A DNA stretch of 64,000 nt, taken from positions 248,001-312,000 of the forward strand of contig NZ_JABVXC010000001.1 in assembly GCF_013349955.1 (NCBI RefSeq), given 5' to 3'. The position numbers and the translations under genes are program-made. The notes under the pieces were generated by a model. That model did not search any database, was not told the DNA's origin, and saw nothing but the letters and a program-made list of their open reading frames with translations. This stretch comes from Onishia taeanensis. GTDB lineage: Bacteria > Pseudomonadota > Gammaproteobacteria > Pseudomonadales > Halomonadaceae. Positions 36,927-46,754 of this stretch are shown here, piece after piece (position 1 is the stretch's first letter; every line of letters starts with the position of its first letter).

Positions 36927-39900
36927 ATGTTCCACGGCTGGCTACTGATCGCCATATCGCTTCTGTATATCGTCGTCCTCTTCGCCATCGCCTGGCGGGG
37001 AGACCGTCATGCCCAGCAGCATGGGCCAAGCCAACGGCGCCCCATCATCTACAGTCTGGCGCTGGCCATCTACTGCACCTCCTGGACCTTCTATGGTGCA
37101 GTGGGCGAGGCCGCCACGTCGGGCTGGTCGTTCGCCAGCATCTTCGTCGGCCCGATCCTTACTTTCCTACTGTTCTGGCCGGTGCTGGCCAAGATGATCC
37201 GCGTCGCCAAGCATCAAAACGTCACCTCGATCGCCGACTTCATCGCCTCCCGTTACGGCAAGACCCAGTCGCTTGCCGCCTTCGCAAGCCTGGTGGCACT
37301 GATCGGCACCCTGCCCTATATCGCCCTGCAGCTGAAGGCGGTAGCCGCCGCCTTCCAGGTGCTCACGGACAGTACCGATGTGACCCGTGCACCGCTGTTC
37401 GCCGACACCGCCTTCTACGTGGCGGCGGTCATGGCGCTGTTCGCGATCCTCTTCGGCACCCGCCATACCGATGCCACCGAGCATCACGAGGGCCTCATCC
37501 AGGCCATTGCCTTCGAGTCACTGGTCAAGCTGGCGGCCTTCTTGATGCTCGGCGCCTATGTCACCTGGGGACTCTTTGACGGCTTAGGCGACCTGCTGGC
37601 ACGGGCCGATGTCCAGCTCGAGCTGCAACGCCAGCTGGCCGAACAGGACTTTGGCAACGGCTTCTGGGCGCAAACCCTGCTGGCGATGCTGGCGGTGTTC
37701 TGCCTGCCACGCCAGTTCCACGTGGCCGTGGTCGAGAACACCCATCGCGACGATGCCCGGCGCGCCCGCTGGCTGTTCCCGCTCTACCTGGTCGCCTTCG
37801 GGATCTTCGTGCTGCCGCTAGCCGCCGCCGGCCTGACGATGTTCTCCGGCACCAACATCGAGCCCGACACCTATGTGCTGGCCATTCCCATGGCGGCCGA
37901 CAATGTGCCGCTGACGCTTCTGACCTTCATCGGCGGGTTTTCGGCGGCCACCGGCATGGTGATCGTCGCCACCGTGGCCATCTCGATCATGATCTCCAAT
38001 GAGATCGTCATTCCGCTGCTGTTCCGCCTGCGCTGGTTCGATACCAAGGCCCGGGACTATGGTCGCCTGGTGCTGCGTGCTCGCCGCGTCACCATCGTGA
38101 TCATCCTGGGGCTTGCCTACGGTTTCTATCAGCTGACCGCCGAATTCAGCACCCTGGCCTCGACCGGCATGCTGTCGTTCGCCGCCGCCGCCCAGTTCGC
38201 CCCGGCCCTGCTCGGTGGCCTGTACTGGAAGCGCGGCAATCGTCTGGGCGTGATCGTGGGCATGAATATTGGCTTCGCCATCTGGGCCTACACGCTGCTC
38301 ACGCCTGCCTTGATCCAGGCGGGGGTGCTGCCCGGCGATTGGCTCGCCGGCGGACCGCTGGGAGTCGGCTGGCTATCGCCCACAGACCTGTTTGGCCTCA
38401 ATGTCAGCGATAACTTCACCCACGGCGTGATGCTGTCACTCGGCCTCAACCTGTTCGGCTATATCTTCGTCTCACAGATGACCCCGCAACGCGTGGTCGA
38501 GCGCATCCAGGCATCGCTGTTCGTGGACAGCGTCGAGACCCGCCAGACGCCGGTCAACCGCCCCTGGGCGGGCGCCACCACGGTGGGCGATCTCAAGGTG
38601 CTGTGTGAACGCTTCCTCAGCGCCGATCAGGTAAGCCGCGCCTTCGACGACTACGCCCGGCGCAACGGCAAGAACCTCGAGGACCCGCAACGCGCCTCTA
38701 TCGATATCATTCAGTTTACCGAGCGCTTCCTGGCCTCGGTGCTCGGCGCCTCCTCGGCGCGCATCGTCGTCAACTCGGCGCTGCAGGGACGCGGTATCGG
38801 CATTTCGGATGTGATCTCGATCGTCGATGAGGCCTCCCAGGTGCTCGAGTTCAACCGCGCCCTACTGCAGGCCACCATCGAGAATATCAACCAGGGCATC
38901 AGCGTGGTCGACCAGAACCTGCGTCTGGTGGTGTGGAACCAGCGCTATCTGGAGCTGTTCCGCTTTCCCGACCATCTGATTAGGGTCGGCGCCCCCTTCG
39001 ACAAGGTGCTGCGCTACAACGCCCACAACGGCGAGTACGGCCCAGGCGATCCCGAGGAGCACGTCGAGTTGCTGGTCGACAACATCCGCGAGGGCCAACC
39101 CCATCGCTACGTGCGCTATCGCCAGGACAGCACCGTGCTCGAAGTGCAGGGCATGCCGATGCCGGGGGGCGGCTTCGTCTATACCTACCAGGACATCACC
39201 CGCCAGAAGCGCACCGAAGAGGCGTTGATTCGCTCGGAGAACAACATCCGCATCTACACCGACAACGTGCCGGCGTTGATTGCCTATTTCGACAAGGAAT
39301 GCCGCTACCTCTTCACCAACCGCGCCTACGAACAGGTCTTCGGCATCGATCGCAATGCGGTGATCGGCAAGCGCTTCGAGGAGGTCATGCCGCGGCACGT
39401 CGCCGACGAGGGGCTGCCCTGGATGCGCCGGTCACTGTCCGGCGAGCGGGTCAGCTTCGAGATTTCCCAGCGTGACGACGAGGGCGGCACCCGTTACCTG
39501 CTGGTCACCTATACACCGCACTTCGGCGACAGCGGCACCATCCTCGGTTTCTTCGCCCTCTATCAGGACATCACCGAACGCCGGCTGGCCGAGATTGCCC
39601 TCAAGGAGACCAACGAGAATCTCGAGGAGCGGGTGCGCGAGCGCACGCTCGCCCTTTCGGATGCCAACGCCGCCCTGCGTCAGGAGAACCGGGTACGCGC
39701 AGAGGCCGAGCAGGCGCTGCGCCAGGCCAAGCAGGTCGCCGAGGATGCCAATGCTTCCAAGACCCGCTTCCTGGCCGCCGCCAGCCATGACCTGCTGCAG
39801 CCCCTTAACGCCGCGCGCCTGTTCACTTCGGCACTGGCCCAGCAGGACGACGCCGAAGACCTCTCCCGCACCATTGGTCATATCGATAACTCACTGCAGG

Positions 39901-40871
39901 CCGCCGAGGAGCTGCTCAGCACCCTGCTCGACATCTCCAAGCTGGATGCTGGGGCCCTGACCCCGCGCCGTAGTCACTTCGCGCTGGCCGATGTCTTTCG
40001 TCCGCTGCGCGCCGAGTTTGAGGTAATGGCCGAGGAGCGCGGCCTGGACCTCGTGGTTGTTGCGACCAGCCAGTGGGTCGACAGCGACGCCCAGATGCTC
40101 AGGCGCATCGTGCAGAACTTCCTCTCCAACGCCATCCGTTACACCCAACAGGGTCGAGTGCTGCTGGGATGTCGTCGCCACAAGGAACAGCTGATCATCG
40201 AGGTCTGGGATACCGGCCCCGGCATTCCCGAGGCCAAACAGGCCGAAATCTTTCAGGAGTTCCGCCGCCTCGACCAGGCCTCGCGGCACAAGGAAAGCGA
40301 AAAGGGACTCGGCCTCGGGCTGTCGATCGCCGATCGCATGAGCCGGGTGCTGGACCATCCGATCCGGGTCCGCTCCTGGGAAGGCGTCGGCACCGTCTTC
40401 TCGGTGGCCGTACCGACGGTGGCCGCCCGGCAGGCAAGCACTCAGGAAGAGCCCACTCCGCGGCGCGCTGGCAACAAGCTCGCCGGCACGCGCGTGGTCT
40501 GTATCGACAATGAGACGCTGATCCTCGAGGGCATGAAGGCCATGCTCACCGGCTGGGGCTGCGAGGTCTTCACCGCCACCTCGATCGGTGGCGCCAAGTC
40601 GATCCTGCGCCACCTGGAAAGCGACCCGGACGCGATACTTGCCGACTATCATCTGGACAATGAGGTCACCGGCCTGATGGCCCTGGATGCCCTGGCCGAA
40701 CGCAGCGAGGGACCGGTGCCGGGCATCGTGATCACCGCCGATCGCACCGAAGAAGTCGCCGAGGAGGTCAAGCGAGCGGGCTACCAGCTGCTGCTCAAGC
40801 CGGTGCGTCCCGCCGCCCTTCGCGCGCTGCTGACCCGTACGCTTCAGGCCAGCCGGGCGCCTAGCGCCTAG
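36927..40871 (+). CDS. crbS: CrbS/MxtR-type hybrid histidine kinase with SLC5 transporter domain
   Basis: A 1314-residue membrane sensor. Residues 1 to about 520 form an SSS-type transporter domain (SIADFIASRYGKTQSL). A STAC-like helical linker follows (about 550-625), then two PAS domains (about 645-755 and 770-885), a coiled coil (about 885-945), HisKA with SHDLLQPLNAARLF (His954), HATPase (NFLSNAIRYT, DTGPGIPEA, GLGLGLSIADR) and a receiver domain (Asp1240 in LADYHLDNE). CrbS/MxtR proteins with this architecture control acetyl-CoA synthetase through CrbR/ErdR in Vibrio and Pseudomonas. CbrA is similar but has no receiver. The stop codon begins a heptamer repeat. Confidence 0.92.
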   Translation: MFHGWLLIAISLLYIVVLFAIAWRGDRHAQQHGPSQRRPIIYSLALAIYCTSWTFYGAVGEAATSGWSFASIFVGPILTFLLFWPVLAKMIRVAKHQNVTSIADFIASRYGKTQSLAAFASLVALIGTLPYIALQLKAVAAAFQVLTDSTDVTRAPLFADTAFYVAAVMALFAILFGTRHTDATEHHEGLIQAIAFESLVKLAAFLMLGAYVTWGLFDGLGDLLARADVQLELQRQLAEQDFGNGFWAQTLLAMLAVFCLPRQFHVAVVENTHRDDARRARWLFPLYLVAFGIFVLPLAAAGLTMFSGTNIEPDTYVLAIPMAADNVPLTLLTFIGGFSAATGMVIVATVAISIMISNEIVIPLLFRLRWFDTKARDYGRLVLRARRVTIVIILGLAYGFYQLTAEFSTLASTGMLSFAAAAQFAPALLGGLYWKRGNRLGVIVGMNIGFAIWAYTLLTPALIQAGVLPGDWLAGGPLGVGWLSPTDLFGLNVSDNFTHGVMLSLGLNLFGYIFVSQMTPQRVVERIQASLFVDSVETRQTPVNRPWAGATTVGDLKVLCERFLSADQVSRAFDDYARRNGKNLEDPQRASIDIIQFTERFLASVLGASSARIVVNSALQGRGIGISDVISIVDEASQVLEFNRALLQATIENINQGISVVDQNLRLVVWNQRYLELFRFPDHLIRVGAPFDKVLRYNAHNGEYGPGDPEEHVELLVDNIREGQPHRYVRYRQDSTVLEVQGMPMPGGGFVYTYQDITRQKRTEEALIRSENNIRIYTDNVPALIAYFDKECRYLFTNRAYEQVFGIDRNAVIGKRFEEVMPRHVADEGLPWMRRSLSGERVSFEISQRDDEGGTRYLLVTYTPHFGDSGTILGFFALYQDITERRLAEIALKETNENLEERVRERTLALSDANAALRQENRVRAEAEQALRQAKQVAEDANASKTRFLAAASHDLLQPLNAARLFTSALAQQDDAEDLSRTIGHIDNSLQAAEELLSTLLDISKLDAGALTPRRSHFALADVFRPLRAEFEVMAEERGLDLVVVATSQWVDSDAQMLRRIVQNFLSNAIRYTQQGRVLLGCRRHKEQLIIEVWDTGPGIPEAKQAEIFQEFRRLDQASRHKESEKGLGLGLSIADRMSRVLDHPIRVRSWEGVGTVFSVAVPTVAARQASTQEEPTPRRAGNKLAGTRVVCIDNETLILEGMKAMLTGWGCEVFTATSIGGAKSILRHLESDPDAILADYHLDNEVTGLMALDALAERSEGPVPGIVITADRTEEVAEEVKRAGYQLLLKPVRPAALRALLTRTLQASRAPSA

Positions 40872-40921
40872 CCCGAAGCCCGAAGCCCGAAGCCCGAAGC
40901 CCGAAGCCCGAAGCCCGAAGC
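40870..40921. repeat. Heptanucleotide tandem repeat at the crbS stop codon
   Basis: Seven perfect copies of AGCCCGA (40870-40918) plus a partial unit. The first copy overlaps the last two bases of the crbS TAG stop (40869-40871), and the array fills the gap to the terminator at 40931. A change in copy number would leave the protein unchanged but alter 3' UTR length. Confidence 0.92.
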
Positions 40922-40930
40922 AGCCTAAAT

Positions 40931-40968
40931 AAAACCGCCCCCACGGCGAGGCCATGGGGGCGGTTTTT
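40931..40968. terminator. Bidirectional terminator between crbS and crbR
   Basis: AAAACCGCCCCCA and TGGGGGCGGTTTTT form a stem with A and T tracts on opposite sides. It lies between two convergent genes and should stop transcription from both. Confidence 0.9.
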
Positions 40969-41025
40969 CTGTCAGCTTCAGGCTTCCAGGCGAGCAGCGC
41001 CGCTCTTATGGCTCCTGACCGAGGG

Positions 41026-41688
41026 TCAGGACTCCACCTTGGGCGGCTCGACCTCGAGTTTTTGCGCAGCGATCACCGCCTGGGTGCGGGAGTGCACGCC
41101 CAGCTTGCGAAGAATCGCGGTGACGTGGGCCTTGATGGTCGCTTCGGAGACATTCAGCTCATAGGCAATCTGCTTATTGAGCAGCCCCTCGGTGAGCATG
41201 TTGAGAACCCGAAACTGCTGCGGCGTCAGCGAAGCAATGGCCTCAGCGAAACGCGATTCTTCCTCGTTGGCCTCGCCGAGCACATCGGCAAGCTCGGCGG
41301 GCAGCCACACCTCACCGTCGAGAATTTCGCCCACCGCCTCGGCGATTAGCGACAGCGAAGAAGACTTAGGAATGAAACCGGATGCGCCGTAGTCGATAGC
41401 GCGACGCACCACATAGGGTTCATCGCTGCCGGAAACGACCGCCACCGGCACATCGGGATTCTGGCCACGCAGCTGAATCAGCCCGGAGAAGCCATGCGCA
41501 CCCGGCATGTGCAGGTCCAGCAGGATCAGATCGGCATCCGGGTGGCGAGTCACCACCTCGGTGGTGGCTTCCATGGTGTCGGCTTCCACGATCTCGGCCT
41601 GGGGCGCCAGCTGCCTCAGCGCTTGGGTGAGGGCAGCGCGGAACAGCGGATGATCATCGGCGACGATGAATTTCTGGGCAAAGGCCAT
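41026..41688 (-). CDS. crbR: LuxR/NarL-family response regulator (CrbR/ErdR-like)
   Basis: A 220-residue response regulator. The receiver has the acidic pair Asp11/Asp12 and the phospho-acceptor Asp58 (LILLDLHMP). The C-terminal LuxR HTH is LTPQQFRVLNMLTEGLLNKQIAYELNVSEATIKAHVTAIL (about 145-200). It is convergent with the CrbS-like kinase and upstream on the same strand from nothing else; acs lies 290 bases away on the same strand. CrbR/ErdR proteins activate acs and acetate-uptake genes. The assignment rests on family likeness plus this gene neighbourhood. Confidence 0.88.
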   Translation of the reverse strand: MAFAQKFIVADDHPLFRAALTQALRQLAPQAEIVEADTMEATTEVVTRHPDADLILLDLHMPGAHGFSGLIQLRGQNPDVPVAVVSGSDEPYVVRRAIDYGASGFIPKSSSLSLIAEAVGEILDGEVWLPAELADVLGEANEEESRFAEAIASLTPQQFRVLNMLTEGLLNKQIAYELNVSEATIKAHVTAILRKLGVHSRTQAVIAAQKLEVEPPKVES

Positions 41689-41832
41689 TGAGACTCCTCC
41701 GGATCCTCTTGTCAGCGACCAACGTACCGGTAGACGCTGGTGAGTTCGCCGTTGTTTTACGGCATGTTACCCCATGGTAGCGGGTATTCCCAAGCTTACC
41801 GGGGAATTGTCGACATTTACTTGCCACAGCAC

Positions 41833-41855
41833 AAAAAACCGGCCCGAAGGCCGGT
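41833..41855 (-). terminator. Rho-independent terminator of acs
   Basis: On the minus strand ACCGGCC, loop TTCG, GGCCGGT is followed by TTTTTT. It lies about 125 bases after the acs stop and before crbR. Confidence 0.85.
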
Positions 41856-41979
41856 ACAAGACAGGAAAGAGCCCCGGGCTGGCGTGTCCCCTGACCCCAC
41901 AGATCCTGGCAGGCAGTGGCGCCTGCCAAGCTCCGACGACGGGTCGGTGCTCCTCCCTGATACGTCGGTTCAGAAGACG

Positions 41980-43929
<1,950 letters not shown>

Positions 43930-44086
43930 TGAGGAACCTCGTCCAGAAGAGTGCCAGAAATGGAGTGTCGCCGGCCGCGGTTCACCTGTCGCCGCCGACC
44001 CGGAAAGCTAGTCCAGCATATACCCCTGCTCGCGGCCGCGCCTTTTAGACATTGGTAGACCCCCAATCTTATTGCATAACAAAGGC

Positions 44087-44662
44087 TTACTGGGTTTTCT
44101 CGGATGCCTGCGCGGATTGATAGACCAAGGTCTCGCCGCATTGTCGACAGCGATACGCCTGGCCTTGCGTGGCTCGGCGGTGCCGGCGCAGGCTGAAGAA
44201 GTGCTCCTGACAGCCACAAGCATAGCGATAAGGCGCAGGGCTCGCCCGGGTCACATCGAAGCGATGGGTGGTGCTGGGCGCGAGCCCGAACAGCTGGCGC
44301 ATTACGGTCTTCCACTCATGGCCATGGGGGCGCAGCCGAGGCCCTTCATCGAGGTGCCAGACCAGCCAGTGCGCCATCTCGTGGGGCACCACCTCGACGA
44401 GAAACGCCTGACGGTTCTCGGCGTAAAGCTGGGCATTGAAGCGCAGGCCACCCCGGCCGAAATGCGCCTGGCCGGCACTCTTGCCACGCAGGTCGAGCCA
44501 CACCGTTGGCCGAGGCAGGGCAGGGTGGACCTCCCGGCAAAGCTGGAAGGCATCTTCGACCCGCCGATGAAGGCGCGCTTTCAGCGCCGTGGCGTTCAGC
44601 GACTCGAGCTCCTCAAGGGCCGGCGTTGGCAGGACGGGAGCGGAAGAAGATGGGGTGGTCAT
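44087..44662 (-). CDS. sprT: SprT family zinc metalloprotease-like protein
   Basis: A 191-residue SprT/Spartan-related protein. The zinc-protease motif is HEMAHW (His94, Glu95, His98), with a third ligand probably in RPHGHEW (His113 or His115). A C-terminal zinc ribbon has CGC...C-x2-C (ACGCQEHF; CRQCGE). Family members are usually about 160-170 residues; the extra N-terminal residues are Pro/Ser-rich. Function in E. coli is unclear; the eukaryotic homologue cleaves DNA-protein crosslinks. It is divergent from the YecA-like gene. Confidence 0.92.
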   Translation of the reverse strand: MTTPSSSAPVLPTPALEELESLNATALKARLHRRVEDAFQLCREVHPALPRPTVWLDLRGKSAGQAHFGRGGLRFNAQLYAENRQAFLVEVVPHEMAHWLVWHLDEGPRLRPHGHEWKTVMRQLFGLAPSTTHRFDVTRASPAPYRYACGCQEHFFSLRRHRRATQGQAYRCRQCGETLVYQSAQASEKTQ

Positions 44663-44743
44663 GGGATGCTAGAATGGCGCGCCATGGCAGGCGCGTAAAG
44701 TGCCTCTTCATTCTCCCTGGCGAGACCGACGACGAGACTTCCG

Positions 44744-45394
44744 ATGTCCGAGACCCCCGTTCCCACGCCCCTGATCGACGACGAGGCGCTCGACCGCCTC
44801 GATGATTTCCTCGAATCCGAGCGCGTCGACGCCGATGCCCTGGATGTGATTGGCGCCCACGGCTTCCTGGTGGCCCTGGCCGTCGCCCCCCGGGAAACGC
44901 CCGCCACCACCTGGGTCGGCGAGCTCTTCCACGGCGAACCGGACTTCACGGATAGCGCCGAGCGCGACGAAATCCTCGGGCTCTTCGAGGCCCTTAAGGC
45001 GAATGCCATCTCGACCATGGAGCAAGGCGGTCTTCCAGAGCTGCCCTTCGACCTGGAGCTGGGCGGCATAGCGCCGGCGGAAACGCCGGTCGGCGACTGG
45101 TGCGCGGCCTTCATGGAGGCGGTTTTCCTCGACGAGGCCGCCTGGTTCGAAGGTGACGAAGAGAGTGCCGCCACCCTGCTGCTGCCCTTCATGGCACTGT
45201 CGGGGCTGTTCGACGACGAGCCAGACATGGCGGAACTTGCCGGCGACGAGGCCCGTCTCGAGTCGCTGGTACGCCAACTGCCTGAGCTGGTGCTGGACCT
45301 CTACCTCAACTATCGAGTACCACCAGAAACCGCCAAGCCGACCCCACGCAAGAAGAAGCCGGCCGGCAAGAGCGGCAAGGGGCGCCGGCGCTAG
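44744..45394 (+). CDS. UPF0149/YecA family protein
   Basis: A 216-residue very acidic helical protein of the YecA/YgfB (UPF0149) family. Recognisable parts are the LDDFLESERVDADALDVIGAHGFLVAL start and the WCAAFMEAVFLDEAAW segment near residue 120. The C-terminus is a basic Lys/Arg/Pro/Gly tail instead of the SEC-C zinc motif that many YecA proteins carry. Function is unknown. It is divergent from sprT by 81 bases and convergent with clsB 17 bases downstream. Confidence 0.85.
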   Translation: MSETPVPTPLIDDEALDRLDDFLESERVDADALDVIGAHGFLVALAVAPRETPATTWVGELFHGEPDFTDSAERDEILGLFEALKANAISTMEQGGLPELPFDLELGGIAPAETPVGDWCAAFMEAVFLDEAAWFEGDEESAATLLLPFMALSGLFDDEPDMAELAGDEARLESLVRQLPELVLDLYLNYRVPPETAKPTPRKKKPAGKSGKGRRR

Positions 45395-45411
45395 TAGGTA
45401 GGCAACGCGGC

Positions 45412-46533
45412 TCAGCGCAGCCGGGTAAGTAGCGAATCCACCAGGCCCCAAAGCCATTCGCGCAGCCGCTGCAGCCTCGGGCGGCCTGCCCAGCGCTGTG
45501 GATCGACCTCCTGGCTTGCCCGAAAGTTGCGCTCGAAAAGCGCCTGCACCTCGCCGGCAAAACGGACGTCGCGCACTTCCTGATTGGCCTCCAGATTCCA
45601 CTGCAGGTTCCAGTGATCGAAATTACAGGAACCGATCGCGCTCCAGTTGTCCGCCAGCGAAAACTTGGCATGGATGAAGCTTGGCTGGAACTCGAAGATG
45701 CGCACCCCGGCACGCAGCATACGGCCATAGAAACGCTGGCCGGCATAACGCACGCCGGGGTGATCATGATCCACTCCCGGTAGCAGCAGGCGCACGTCCA
45801 CCCCCCGACGCGCCGCCCGTACCAGTCGGTTACGCAGGCTCAGGGTAGGCACGAAATAGGGCGTGCAGATCCAGACCCTATCCTGCGCCGACTCCAACTG
45901 TGCCTGCAGTGAGCGGCGAATGGCCTGATAGCGATAGCCCTGCCCCCACACCACCCGTCCCAGCATACCGCTCATTCGGCGGTCTTCCTGCGGTGCCACG
46001 CGCAACCCTCGTACCAGGGCAGCGTCTCCCTCACCGCGACTCATCGACGAATCCCACAGCTTCGAGAAAAGCCGTACCCAGTCGGCGACCACGGGGCCTT
46101 CAATACGCACAGCCACTTCGTACCAGGCGCCGAGGAAGGCATCTACCGCTCCGAAGCCCCCGGTAAAGGCTACCTCGCCGTCGATCACCAACAGCTTGCG
46201 ATGATCACGGGTCAGGTTGCGGGTAAGCGATTGCCAGGCGAGAGGGTTGAAGTAACGTATCGCCACGCCGCGTTCGGCGAGTCGCTCACGATCGGCGGTC
46301 TCGAGCCCCATGGCACCGTAGTCGTCGAGCAGCAGCAGCACCGTCACACCGCGCTCCACGGCCTCTCCCAGCAGCTCGATCAAGGAATGGGAGAGCTCGC
46401 CTGACTCCATCAGGTAGAGCTCGAGGATCACCGACTTCCGAGCCGATTCGATGGCCTTGAACATCTCGGGAAGAAACTGCTGGGCCTCTGCCAGCAGCGT
46501 GAAGCGATTGCCGTCGCGCCAGTTGCCTTGCAT
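45412..46533 (-). CDS. clsB: Cardiolipin synthase B (phospholipase D family)
   Basis: A 373-residue PLD-superfamily enzyme. It has two HKD motifs: HRKLLVIDGEVAFTGG (about 150-165) and HAKFSLADNWSAIGSCNFD (about 287-305). The N-terminus (NWRDGNRFTLLAEAQQFLPEMFKAI) matches ClsB, which lacks the two membrane helices of ClsA and can use phosphatidylglycerol with phosphatidylethanolamine. AAGGATG lies before the ATG. plsB follows divergently, so membrane lipid genes are adjacent. Confidence 0.9.
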   Translation of the reverse strand: MQGNWRDGNRFTLLAEAQQFLPEMFKAIESARKSVILELYLMESGELSHSLIELLGEAVERGVTVLLLLDDYGAMGLETADRERLAERGVAIRYFNPLAWQSLTRNLTRDHRKLLVIDGEVAFTGGFGAVDAFLGAWYEVAVRIEGPVVADWVRLFSKLWDSSMSRGEGDAALVRGLRVAPQEDRRMSGMLGRVVWGQGYRYQAIRRSLQAQLESAQDRVWICTPYFVPTLSLRNRLVRAARRGVDVRLLLPGVDHDHPGVRYAGQRFYGRMLRAGVRIFEFQPSFIHAKFSLADNWSAIGSCNFDHWNLQWNLEANQEVRDVRFAGEVQALFERNFRASQEVDPQRWAGRPRLQRLREWLWGLVDSLLTRLR

Positions 46534-46754
46534 GCTTGCATCCTTGTCGCCTGTGTCGTGTCACACCTGTGCTTGCTTAGCGGTCAGCCAGCGGGGGTCG
46601 TGCTCGAGGGCCTCGCTTATTTGTCCACCGCTTTGCGCCCCTGTCACGCCCCTGCGTACCGACTGCAAGCGGGACGGCCCTGAGGCGATACGGACGCTCA
46701 GATCGGTGCCACCGGCGCTATACTAGGTCCTCTCATATTGCATAAGGTAAGGGA

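Noticed and set aside
39891..40955. 354-codon minus-strand frame with a repeated ASGFGLR motif
   Set aside because: The peptide repeat is only the heptamer DNA repeat read in another frame, and the rest is antisense to the kinase catalytic domains.
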